A stretch of 12,922 bases of DNA from Dehalococcoidia bacterium (lineage in GTDB: Bacteria > Chloroflexota > Dehalococcoidia > Dehalococcoidales > Fen-1064). Below the pieces are notes generated by a model, which was given only the letters and a program-made list of their open reading frames with translations, was not told the origin of the DNA and did no database searches. The stretch is taken from the NCBI GenBank assembly GCA_003153955.1, contig PMCB01000018.1:12915-25836 (forward strand). Reading direction: 5' to 3'. The translations under genes were made by a program, and so were the position numbers. Positions 6,617 through 12,922 of the stretch are shown here, piece after piece. Positions within the stretch are counted from its first letter, which is position 1; every line of letters begins with the position of its first letter.

Positions 6617-7351
6617 TCAGGATGAAATGTCTCTCTTTTTACCGGCGGCTAAAATATCGCTCGGCACCGGGTTGACAACTAAACCACGGGACCGCGCTTT
6701 TGGTCTCTTTAAATAGGCCAGTAAAGCCAGCGAAGTCAGTGCGATGCCGATTACGATAATCATTAAGATGTTGGCTTGCTTCATGTTGCCGTCAACTATG
6801 TCGAAATAGATGGCAACCGGAATCGTGGCGGTTTTCCCGGGGATGTTTCCGGCAATCATCAGCGTGGCGCCGAATTCACCTAGCGCGCGGGCAAAGCTCA
6901 GGATTGTTCCTGCCAGCACCCCCGGCCAGGCCAGCGGCAGTGTCACCGAATACAATACTTTCCATTCACCGGCGCCGAGCGTCCGTGCGGCATTTTCGAT
7001 GTTGACATCAACCTGTTCAAAAGCGCCGCGGGTGGTCATGTACATCAGCGGGAATGCCATTACCGCGGCGGAAATTACTGTGGCCGGCCAGGAAAAGACG
7101 ATGGAGGTATGGAACAGCGCCAGAAATTTGCCGCCCCAGCCGTGTTTCCCCATAAAAAGTAATAAACCGAAGCCTACCACCGTGGGGGGTAATACCAGGG
7201 GCAGAATGAATATCCCGTCAATTACCGGTTTGAGCTTCCCGGTGTACCGTGATATCCACCGCGCCGCTGCGATTCCCAGAACAAAAGTGATTGCGGTGGT
7301 CGCAAGCACCGTTTTCAGGGATATCCACAGCGGCGAAAGATAGTCGTTCAT
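6617..7351 (-). CDS. modB: Molybdate ABC transporter permease ModB
   Basis: A 244-residue inner-membrane permease. About five hydrophobic spans are visible (near 8-30, 44-66, 84-105, 139-161 and 194-214). The cytoplasmic EAA-type loop that docks on ModC is clear at 119-145: ENAARTLGAGEWKVLYSVTLP. The blocks LPLVLPPTVVGFGLLL (50-65) and ARALGEFGATLMIAGNIPG (154-172) are typical of ModB/CysT-type oxyanion permeases, and the gene order with modA and modC fixes molybdate or tungstate as substrate. The last 25 residues form a polar cytoplasmic tail. It begins 27 nt after modA, and its ribosome site is weak, so translation may depend on coupling. Confidence 0.92.
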   Translation of the reverse strand: MNDYLSPLWISLKTVLATTAITFVLGIAAARWISRYTGKLKPVIDGIFILPLVLPPTVVGFGLLLFMGKHGWGGKFLALFHTSIVFSWPATVISAAVMAFPLMYMTTRGAFEQVDVNIENAARTLGAGEWKVLYSVTLPLAWPGVLAGTILSFARALGEFGATLMIAGNIPGKTATIPVAIYFDIVDGNMKQANILMIIVIGIALTSLALLAYLKRPKARSRGLVVNPVPSDILAAGKKRDISS

Positions 7352-7378
7352 ATATCTAAACTTAACACACTAAAGATA

Positions 7379-8788
7379 TTATTTGCCAGCCATTGTGAAG
7401 CCGTATTGAATAAACAAGGCCACCGCTGACGAACCGGACAGGTAATTCAGATAGGCCTGCGCCGCATCAGGGGTCTTACTGGCCGAAAGCACCGCTTCCG
7501 GATACACAATTTGAGCATTGATATCGGCCGGAGCCTGGGCGACGACTTTGACCTGGGTTGAGCTTAAGGCGTCGGTTGAATAAACCAGACCGGCATCCAC
7601 GTTGCCGCTGGCAACCGTCGTTAATACCTGGGTCACATTGGCGCACAGTACTAACTTGGGTTGTAACTGGGCAGTGAGGCCGAGTTCAGTGAAAGCTAAA
7701 TTGGCGTAAGTTCCGGCGGGCACGGAAGCCGGGTCGCCGACAGCGATTTTCGATACTTTGGATGTCGCCAGATCGCTGATGCCGGTAAGCCCTAATGTGC
7801 TGCCTGTGGGCACAATGAGGACAAGCGTGTTGTCCAGTAGGTTTTTACGGGAACCCGTCACGATTAAATTTTCCTTTTGGAGGGCGTCCATATTCGCCGC
7901 GGCGGCCGAGAGGAAAATATCGGCAGGGGCGCCGTTCTCAATCTGTTGCTGCAGCGTGCCGGACGCGGCAGTGTTTAGAAGGATGGTGACATTTGGGTTT
8001 GCCTGATTGTAGGTCGTATCGATTGCCTTCAGAACGGTACTTAAGCTGGAAGCTGCGCTGATATTCAGCGTCACAGGCGGCAGGATATCGATTTCATAGG
8101 TTCCTTTGATCCACAGGGAGGCATCGCCTTCCTGATTGGAGGCTGTAATCACACCGGATTCGAACGGACCGGTTGCGGCATCCAGCGCGCTGCCGTTCAG
8201 TTGATAAATGATTGCCATATGCGGCTGATTACTGGCCGTAGCGGGGGCGCCGGTCTGGTCGTAGGTATTAAAGGTGCCTGAATAAACCTGGGAATAAGAT
8301 AAGGTTTTGCTATAATTGCCTGAGCCGGAAATCTTCACAGCGGAGCCGCTTAACATTCCGCCGGCTGCTTTGATCAATGTGGTTAATCTCACGCCAACAA
8401 AACTGTTTGTCGTGCTAACCGTACCGGCGCCGTTCCTGGTGGCTTCATAACCTGAAACTGAATCCAGAGATTTAAGCTGGGCTAACGTGTAAATATTGCT
8501 CATGTTGCCGCTTTTAACGGTGAGCGTGGTTGGTGCGGCAGTGGTAGTGGTTGTCGTAGCCGTCGTTGTAGTAGTGGATGCCGCTGTTCCTGTGGTGGTT
8601 GTTGTGGCAGGTGTAGTTGTGGTTGTAGTAGTAGTGCTCAATGTTGTGGTAGTTGTCGTTGAAGCGGCCGTTGTAGTGGTTGAGGCCGTCGCTGCGTTGC
8701 CGCAGGACGCCGCGGCTAACGACAGGGCCAGCAAAGCGGCACAAAGCCCTGTCAGCCATTTGATTTTGTTGGGGAACCGGTTTTGCAT
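7379..8788 (-). CDS. modA: Molybdate-binding lipoprotein ModA with N-terminal oxidoreductase molybdopterin-binding-like domain
   Basis: A 469-residue lipoprotein, about twice the usual ModA length. Residues 1-28 are a signal peptide with lipobox AAS-C29. Residues 36-88 are an almost pure Thr/Ala linker. Residues about 88-236 resemble the small sulfite-oxidase-type molybdopterin-binding fold: YTLAQLKSL, FVGVRLTTLIKAAGG, YSKTLSYSQV, then the NGSALDAATGPFE and WIKGTYEI segments; no cysteine is present in it. Residues 238-469 are a complete ModA: LNISAASSLS, NTAASGTLQQQIENGAPADIFLSA, GDPASVPAGTYA (351-362) and VYSTDA (402-407, with the Tyr that lines the oxyanion pocket in ModA). It captures molybdate/tungstate outside the membrane for ModB. 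GAGGAG lies just before the ATG. It is first in the operon. Confidence 0.9.
   Translation of the reverse strand: MQNRFPNKIKWLTGLCAALLALSLAAASCGNAATASTTTTAASTTTTTTLSTTTTTTTTPATTTTTGTAASTTTTTATTTTTTAAPTTLTVKSGNMSNIYTLAQLKSLDSVSGYEATRNGAGTVSTTNSFVGVRLTTLIKAAGGMLSGSAVKISGSGNYSKTLSYSQVYSGTFNTYDQTGAPATASNQPHMAIIYQLNGSALDAATGPFESGVITASNQEGDASLWIKGTYEIDILPPVTLNISAASSLSTVLKAIDTTYNQANPNVTILLNTAASGTLQQQIENGAPADIFLSAAAANMDALQKENLIVTGSRKNLLDNTLVLIVPTGSTLGLTGISDLATSKVSKIAVGDPASVPAGTYANLAFTELGLTAQLQPKLVLCANVTQVLTTVASGNVDAGLVYSTDALSSTQVKVVAQAPADINAQIVYPEAVLSASKTPDAAQAYLNYLSGSSAVALFIQYGFTMAGK
8525..8683 (-). repeat. Low-complexity Thr-rich coding tract within modA
   Basis: About 53 codons are nearly all ACN (Thr) with scattered Ala, Ser and Pro. 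The tract forms a flexible, probably extended spacer between the lipid anchor and the folded domains. At DNA level it is a degenerate triplet repeat and may vary in length by slippage. The antisense frame over it looks like poly-Val and is not a gene. Confidence 0.85.
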
Positions 8789-8833
8789 TGTTTCTCCTCG
8801 TTTTATTTTGTCTCGGAAGTTGTCAAGAATTAG

Positions 8834-8928
8834 ATCTTTTACTTTGTAAGATTACGTGTTAAAATTCAGCATTGATATGTTAATGATTTGAATAATGATA
8901 AGCATACTTGACAGTACTGCAATATCAA
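8834..8928. promoter_or_regulatory. Candidate operator sequences between modA and the regulator
   Basis: Two inverted repeats lie in the divergent intergenic region. One has ATCTT/AAGAT arms at 8834-8852. The other pairs TTGATAT (8872-8878) with ATATCAA (8922-8928), and its right half falls inside the regulator promoter spacer. They could be sites for the HTH protein encoded next to them. The arms are short and chance is not excluded. A clear -10/-35 pair for modA was not found. Confidence 0.3.
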
Positions 8929-8937
8929 CTATACAAT
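8908..8937 (+). promoter_or_regulatory. Sigma-70 promoter of the HTH-PBP regulator, probably giving a leaderless mRNA
   Basis: TTGACA (8908-8913), 18 bp, TACAAT (8932-8937). The -10 box ends 9 bp before the ATG at 8947, so transcription should begin at or within a few bases of the start codon. No Shine-Dalgarno sequence is present in that gap, in line with a leaderless message. Confidence 0.65.
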
Positions 8938-8946
8938 TGAATTATA

Positions 8947-10053
8947 ATGAGTGTCAAGAATAATCTGCACGATGCCCGAAAAAAAGCCGGACTGACACAG
9001 GAAGAACTGGCGCACGCCGGCAATATCAGTCGTCAAGCATACGTGTCGATTGAGTCCGGTAAATCCGTGCCTTCGACCGAGGTGGCGCTGCGCATTGCCC
9101 GGAAGCTGCATATCAGGGTTGAAGACCTGTTTTCGCTGGATGACGGCATCGAAAATCTGGTTGAAGCGGAACTAATCGGGGACCCTGCCGATGTTACGGC
9201 CGGCACGCGGATGCAGGTGGTCCAGTTCGGTTCGCGCTTATTGACCCGTCCGATGAACGAGGGCCTTTCAGTGAGCCACGTCCTGAATGCGGCCGATGCG
9301 GTTGCCGTTACCGCACATGGCGGGCAAGTTGATTTGAAAATGTTAAACCAGACGGCTATAAAAACCCCGACTCTGATTCTTTCCGGCTGCGACCCGGCTG
9401 CTTCTATCATTTCCGCGATGATCCGGGACCAGGGCGTGCGCCTGATTTGGCTCGAAGCAGAAAGCATCCCGGCGCTGCGTTCTTTAGCCCGTGGGGAAAT
9501 TCATATCGCCGGCTGCAGTTTCAAAGACAACGTCTCGGGTCAATATAATTTACCGCTGGTCAAGGAAATTATCCCGTTCCCGTGTACTATCATCCGGTTT
9601 GCCATCTGGCGGCAGGGAATGATAGTGAGCGCCGGAAATCCCAAGTCCATCAAACATATCGATGATCTGGCGATGCCCAATGTCACTTTTGTCAATCGTC
9701 AAAAGGGCGCCGGCAGCCGCGGTTTGTTGAACCGCCTCATCTGGGAAGCCGGCATGTCTGCCAAAAATATCCACGGGTATGAGATGACTGCCCACGGCGA
9801 TCTGGCGACCGCCGAAATGGTGGCTTCCGGTATAGCTGACTGCGGGATTGGGATTGAAGCCTCCGCCCGCGCTAATGACCTCGACTTTTTATCGCTCAAC
9901 GAAGAGCCTTACGACTTAGTGATTCCCAATCATTTCCTGGAATTACCGGCGATTCAATCCCTGCTCGCATTGTTGAAATTGAGGGATTTCCGCCGTCAGA
10001 TTGAGTCCCTCGGCGGTTATGATACCACCCCGATGGGCACGGTTTATCAATAA
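8947..10053 (+). CDS. XRE-type HTH regulator with periplasmic-binding-protein-like effector domain
   Basis: A 368-residue predicted cytosolic transcription factor. Residues 5-63 are an XRE/Cro helix-turn-helix (ARKKAGLTQEELAHAGNISR, then SIESGKSVPS and ALRIARKL). Residues about 110-360 match the PBP-like ligand domain found on one-component regulators near molybdenum genes (PF12727 type). Its landmarks are FVNRQKGAGSRGLLNRLI, GHxDLATAEMVASGIADCGIG-like segments and the terminal GGYDTTPMG. It has no signal peptide. Position back-to-back with modA suggests it senses molybdate, tungstate or a cofactor intermediate and controls modABC-mocA-xdhC; this is inference. It replaces the ModE/TOBE type of sensor. 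Promoter position indicates a leaderless mRNA. Confidence 0.88.
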   Translation: MSVKNNLHDARKKAGLTQEELAHAGNISRQAYVSIESGKSVPSTEVALRIARKLHIRVEDLFSLDDGIENLVEAELIGDPADVTAGTRMQVVQFGSRLLTRPMNEGLSVSHVLNAADAVAVTAHGGQVDLKMLNQTAIKTPTLILSGCDPAASIISAMIRDQGVRLIWLEAESIPALRSLARGEIHIAGCSFKDNVSGQYNLPLVKEIIPFPCTIIRFAIWRQGMIVSAGNPKSIKHIDDLAMPNVTFVNRQKGAGSRGLLNRLIWEAGMSAKNIHGYEMTAHGDLATAEMVASGIADCGIGIEASARANDLDFLSLNEEPYDLVIPNHFLELPAIQSLLALLKLRDFRRQIESLGGYDTTPMGTVYQ

Positions 10054-10125
10054 TCCCAAACCGTCCGGCTGTTTTTGCCATCGCGAAATTCAGTTGATTT
10101 TTGGTTAGCGTTTCCGTGTTTGTTT

Positions 10126-11148
10126 TTACTTGCAGAACGGGCAAACCGGATATTTACACTCATCGCATTTCAGGCAGAGTCCGCCGTGCCCAAGTTTACG
10201 TGTTTCCGCAAACGTCAGTTCTTCACCGGTTAATACACGGGGGAACAGCGTATCGAACGCAGTCGAGGGCGCGTGCAGCACGCAGGCCGGGACTCCCAGG
10301 ATCGGCACGTTATCCAGTTTGGCGTACAGGAACATCGCCCCCGGTAAAACGGGCAGGCCGTAGAAACGCACATCCGCGCCGGATTTCCTGATGCCCAGCG
10401 GCGTCACGTCATCCGGGTCGACAGACATCCCGCTGCAGCAGAGGATTACTTCGCTGCCTTTGTTTTTGAAATCTTTAATCGTCGCCGCGATTATCTCCGC
10501 GTCGTCCGGCACAATCTGTTCGTTATTGACCGTGCAGCCGAGCGCCTCGATTTTCTTATGCAGAATCGGGGAGAAGCCGTCTTTAATCCGCCCTTTGAAG
10601 ACCTCGCTGCCGGTCACAATCAGGCCGATGTTTTTCAGTTTCAGCGGCGCCAGCGTAATCATCGGCCGGTGCTTTGCGGCAACTTTTTCCATCTGCACCA
10701 GTTTCGCTTCGGTGGTAAATAACTGGATGATGCGCGTCCCGGCCACCGTCGTGTATTTTTTACAGACCGTGTTATTGTGGATTGTAGCGATGATAATATC
10801 GCCCAGCAGGTTTATTTCATCGAGCGCCGCCACGTTGATTTTTAGGAGGCCGGCTGCCGTAGTTTTCAGGTTGACCCTGCCTTCGCTGGGCAGGGAGTGG
10901 CTTAAACCGTTCCCCATCACTGCCTTGGCGATGCGGACGGCGGCTTCTTCTTCGTGGACTTCACCTTCGTCCATCGTCAGCACAAACACATGTTCCTTGC
11001 CGATGCTTAACAGCTCGGGGATATCGTCTTTGGTGATAATCTGACCGCGTTTGAACGCCGGCCCTTTAAACCCGCCTGGGATTACCTTGGTTAAGTCATG
11101 GGCCAGCGCCATGCCGATTGCTTCTTCAACTTTAACTTTCTTAATCAT
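10126..11148 (-). CDS. MoeA/MoaB-like molybdopterin-binding protein with five-cysteine tail
   Basis: A 340-residue protein. The N-terminal part (about 1-60: AHDLTKVIPGGFKGPAFKRG and a GKEHVFVL strand) resembles the MoeA N-terminal region. Residues about 173-310 form a MoaB/Mog (MoCF) domain: NIGLIVTGSEVFKGRIKD (173-190), IVPDD (212-216), CCSGMSVDPDDVTP (237-250) and LPVLPGAMFLYAK (265-277). This domain binds molybdopterin and, in MoeA, takes part in metal insertion. The C-terminus has C325, C328, C331, C336 and C339 (CxxCxxCxxxxCxxC), suited to a zinc or Fe-S site. The family is known beside xanthine-dehydrogenase-type genes. The ribosome site AAAGG is close to the ATG. The gene is separated from moaD upstream by a terminator, so it probably has its own promoter, which I could not pin down. 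It converges on the regulator gene. Confidence 0.85.
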   Translation of the reverse strand: MIKKVKVEEAIGMALAHDLTKVIPGGFKGPAFKRGQIITKDDIPELLSIGKEHVFVLTMDEGEVHEEEAAVRIAKAVMGNGLSHSLPSEGRVNLKTTAAGLLKINVAALDEINLLGDIIIATIHNNTVCKKYTTVAGTRIIQLFTTEAKLVQMEKVAAKHRPMITLAPLKLKNIGLIVTGSEVFKGRIKDGFSPILHKKIEALGCTVNNEQIVPDDAEIIAATIKDFKNKGSEVILCCSGMSVDPDDVTPLGIRKSGADVRFYGLPVLPGAMFLYAKLDNVPILGVPACVLHAPSTAFDTLFPRVLTGEELTFAETRKLGHGGLCLKCDECKYPVCPFCK

Positions 11149-11318
11149 TATTTTTGCCTTTTAGTTCACGTGATTTCAAATAGTGTAAAAATGGGGAATT
11201 GATTCACGGGTTCTTACGCTTGTCCGCATAGCGGCGAATACAACTTTGATTTTTGCTTTGCTAACTTAATTGTATCAATATGACAGGCACGGGCGCAAAC
11301 GACCGGTGGAAAAGAAGA

Positions 11319-11341
11319 CGGCGGTTTGATTCAAACCGCCG
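11319..11341 (-). terminator. Intrinsic terminator downstream of the MoaD-like gene
   Basis: Arms CGGCGGTTT (11319-11327) and AAACCGCCG (11333-11341) form a 9-bp GC-rich stem with a 5-nt loop. On the minus strand it is followed by a pyrimidine-rich TCTTCTTTTCC tract. It lies 32 nt past the MoaD-like stop codon and should end the hydroxylase-moaD transcript before the molybdopterin-binding gene. Confidence 0.75.
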
Positions 11342-11373
11342 CCCTGAAACTTCACTTTTTCCCGACCGGGAAA

Positions 11374-11646
11374 TTACCCGCCGCCGATGACTGTGAGGAT
11401 GGTGACTTCATCGTTGTCTTTAACTTTCCGTGTCAGCTCATCGGGGAAAGCCGGATCCTGATTGAGGTAGATTTCAAGGAAGCCGTAGGGTTTGCCCTGC
11501 GGGTCGATACATTCTTTTTTGAAGCCGGGATACCTTTTATCTATGTCATTGATAATTTCCCCGATAGTGCTGCCGTTGGCCGTCAGGGTTTCCTGCCGGT
11601 TTACGATATCGCGGAAATAGGGGGTTAAATTAACTTTGACACTCAT
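11374..11646 (-). CDS. MoaD/ThiS-like sulfur-carrier protein
   Basis: A 90-residue ubiquitin-like protein. It begins with a beta strand (MSVKVNLTPYFRDIV), has a TIGEIINDIDKRYPGF helix and ends VTILTVIGGG. The C-terminal Gly-Gly is the site that is adenylated and thiocarboxylated so that the protein can donate sulfur when the molybdopterin dithiolene is made by MoaE. The start lies 4 nt after the hydroxylase subunit stop, so the two are translated from one mRNA, with AAGG as ribosome site inside the upstream gene. No MoaE, MoeB or MoaA is in the window, so partners must be encoded elsewhere. A role as another sulfur carrier (ThiS, tungsten cofactor) cannot be excluded, but the context favours molybdopterin. 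Confidence 0.88.
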   Translation of the reverse strand: MSVKVNLTPYFRDIVNRQETLTANGSTIGEIINDIDKRYPGFKKECIDPQGKPYGFLEIYLNQDPAFPDELTRKVKDNDEVTILTVIGGG

Positions 11647-11650
11647 TACG

Positions 11651-12922
11651 TTACCTTGCGGAGGTCCCTTTGCTCAGTTCTGCTGCCCTGGCCAGGATTT
11701 TATCGGCGGCTGCCGGCGGTTTGTAAATATACTGTTCCGCTTTCGCCGCTTCTTTGACCTTGAGGGACTTCAGTATCTTTTCCGACGTAATCGGGAGTTC
11801 CATGATGACCACGCCGCAGGCATCCCTGATAGCATTAATGATAGCGGGAACGACCGGTAAAATACAACCCTCGCCCACTTCTTTCGCTCCGAAAGGACCG
11901 TTGGGTTCGTTGCTTTCGATGATTATCGCATGCATATCAGGCACGTCCATCGTCGTTGGAATTTTATAGTCGCCCAGCGTCGGGTTCATCAGACGGCCCT
12001 TGCCGTCGAAAATCATTTCTTCGAATAAGGCTTCGCTCAAGCCGTGGCACATCGAGCCTTCCAGTTGGCCCTCGATGGACTTCCGGTTAATCGCGAAACC
12101 GCAATCATGCGCCAGGGTCAGGTGGTCGATGGTCAAATCGCCGGTTTCCGAATCCACTGTAACTTCCGCGATGCAGGTCTGGGTGGAATAAGCCGGTGAA
12201 GCGCCGACTACGGAGCCCTTCCATTCTTTGGAATATTGGATGTCAGGTGGTCTATAAGTACCCTTGCCCAAGATGCTGCCGCTGTCGGCATAGATCAGGC
12301 GGGCCACTTCGGCGAAGGTCAACGGGCCACTTTCTACCAGATTGGTAAAATGGCGGTGTTCGAATTTATAACGGTTTCGAATCAGATTAAGCTCGTCAGT
12401 GTTCTTTTCGGTGCCGAGCACCCGTCCGTCGCGTAATTCGAATTCGCTTGTCGGCAAATGGTACCGCTGCGATACCTTTTCCAATATCTGGGCTTTGATT
12501 GCCTCGGCGGCCTGTTTGGTGGCGTTGCCGGTCATCAATGTCTGCCGGCTGGAATATGCTCCCAAATCAATGGGGCACAGCCCCGTATCCCCGGAAATCA
12601 CTTTCACATCTTCCAGCGCCAGTCCCAGGACTTCGGCGGTCATCATACCGAAAACAGTATCGGAACCCTGTCCGATTTCGTTAGAACCGGTATAAACGGT
12701 GATCCCGTTGCCGTCATCGGCCACTTTGATAATAACGGTTGACTGCGGGATATCTGTCCGGTAAATGGAGGCGCCGGCGCCGGAGACGAAATAACTGGTG
12801 GACACGCCGATGCCTTTTCCCTTCGGCAGGTGGTTTTTCTTTTTTACCCACCCTGAAGAATCGCGGGCGTCTTTCAGGCACTCCCGCATGTTGAAACTGC
12901 TTAAATAATAGCCGCTGGCGGT
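11651..12922 (-). CDS. Xanthine dehydrogenase family molybdopterin-binding subunit, C-terminal part
   Basis: The open frame continues past the right window edge (TASGYYLSSFN precedes the first internal Met), so about 423 C-terminal residues are visible of a subunit normally about 750-780 long. Numbered from that Met (codon ending at 12889), clear motifs of the Mo-cofactor domain are GSNEIGQGSDTV (68-79), LGAYSSRQTLMTGNA (109-123), the HDCGFAINRKSIEGQLEG stretch (261-278) and GPFGAKEVGEG (331-341) with the catalytic Glu340. This is the hydroxylase catalytic subunit that binds cofactor and substrate. Several segments recall 4-hydroxybenzoyl-CoA reductase alpha subunits, but substrate cannot be assigned. 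The Fe-S and FAD subunits are not visible; they may lie upstream, beyond the edge. It is co-transcribed with the MoaD-like gene. Confidence 0.9.
   Translation of the reverse strand, partial: TASGYYLSSFNMRECLKDARDSSGWVKKKNHLPKGKGIGVSTSYFVSGAGASIYRTDIPQSTVIIKVADDGNGITVYTGSNEIGQGSDTVFGMMTAEVLGLALEDVKVISGDTGLCPIDLGAYSSRQTLMTGNATKQAAEAIKAQILEKVSQRYHLPTSEFELRDGRVLGTEKNTDELNLIRNRYKFEHRHFTNLVESGPLTFAEVARLIYADSGSILGKGTYRPPDIQYSKEWKGSVVGASPAYSTQTCIAEVTVDSETGDLTIDHLTLAHDCGFAINRKSIEGQLEGSMCHGLSEALFEEMIFDGKGRLMNPTLGDYKIPTTMDVPDMHAIIIESNEPNGPFGAKEVGEGCILPVVPAIINAIRDACGVVIMELPITSEKILKSLKVKEAAKAEQYIYKPPAAADKILARAAELSKGTSAR

Noticed and set aside
6810..7343. Plus-strand 177-codon frame
   Set aside because: Antisense to modB, which has an intact EAA loop and membrane spans.
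8789..8826. TTGACA on the minus strand at 8826-8821 as the modA -35 box
   Set aside because: No acceptable -10 hexamer lies 16-18 bp downstream; the region there is already the modA ribosome site.
8496..8849. Plus-strand 117-codon frame rich in Val
   Set aside because: It is the antisense image of the Thr codon tract in modA; no ribosome site or family resemblance.
10054..10125. Terminator between the regulator and the molybdopterin-binding gene
   Set aside because: Only a weak partial pairing near CCGTCCGGC with a T run was seen; not good enough to call.
10391..11044. Plus-strand 217-codon frame
   Set aside because: It lies wholly opposite the molybdopterin-binding gene, whose motifs are clear; the composition is that of an antisense shadow.

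Overview
The window looks like a chromosomal segment of a mid-GC bacterium devoted mainly to molybdenum: uptake, cofactor maturation and a molybdenum hydroxylase. Every gene reads as bacterial, with sigma-70-type promoters, Shine-Dalgarno sites and lipoboxes. Two lipoproteins carry long Thr-rich linkers after the lipobox, and one of them runs into an Ig-like repeat. With the gene mix (XdhC, MocA, HTH-PBP regulator, GH4, SRPBCC) this would suit an anaerobic Chloroflexota/Dehalococcoidia-like or Firmicutes-like organism. That placement is a weak guess; no rRNA or marker gene is present.

Layout. Positions 1-285 (-) hold the N-terminal part of a Thr-rich lipoprotein, expressed from a near-consensus promoter through a leader of about 180 nt. 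Positions 733-1704 (+) are a tandem pair of SRPBCC (START-like) proteins, about half identical. Positions 1717-3039 (-) encode a GH4-family protein. It is divergent from an alpha/beta-hydrolase-fold protein (3200-3982, +), and each has a clear sigma-70 promoter. Both of these proteins depart from the catalytic motifs of their families.

Positions 4075-8788 (-) form a tight five-gene operon, transcribed modA-modB-modC-mocA-xdhC. It imports molybdate, makes the cytosine-dinucleotide form of the cofactor (inferred from MocA) and sulfurates/inserts it into hydroxylases of the xanthine dehydrogenase family (XdhC). Divergent from modA is an XRE-HTH/periplasmic-binding-protein-like regulator (8947-10053, +) whose promoter sits so close to the ATG that its mRNA is probably leaderless. 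Convergent to it is a MoeA/MoaB-like molybdopterin-binding protein with a five-cysteine tail (10126-11148, -). Upstream of that, 11374-12922 (-) holds a MoaD/ThiS-like protein directly behind the C-terminal part of a large molybdenum hydroxylase subunit, which runs off the window.

Read together, the right two thirds supply a molybdenum hydroxylase with metal, cofactor and regulation. The left third is unrelated accessory content. No tRNA, rRNA, CRISPR array or insertion sequence was seen.
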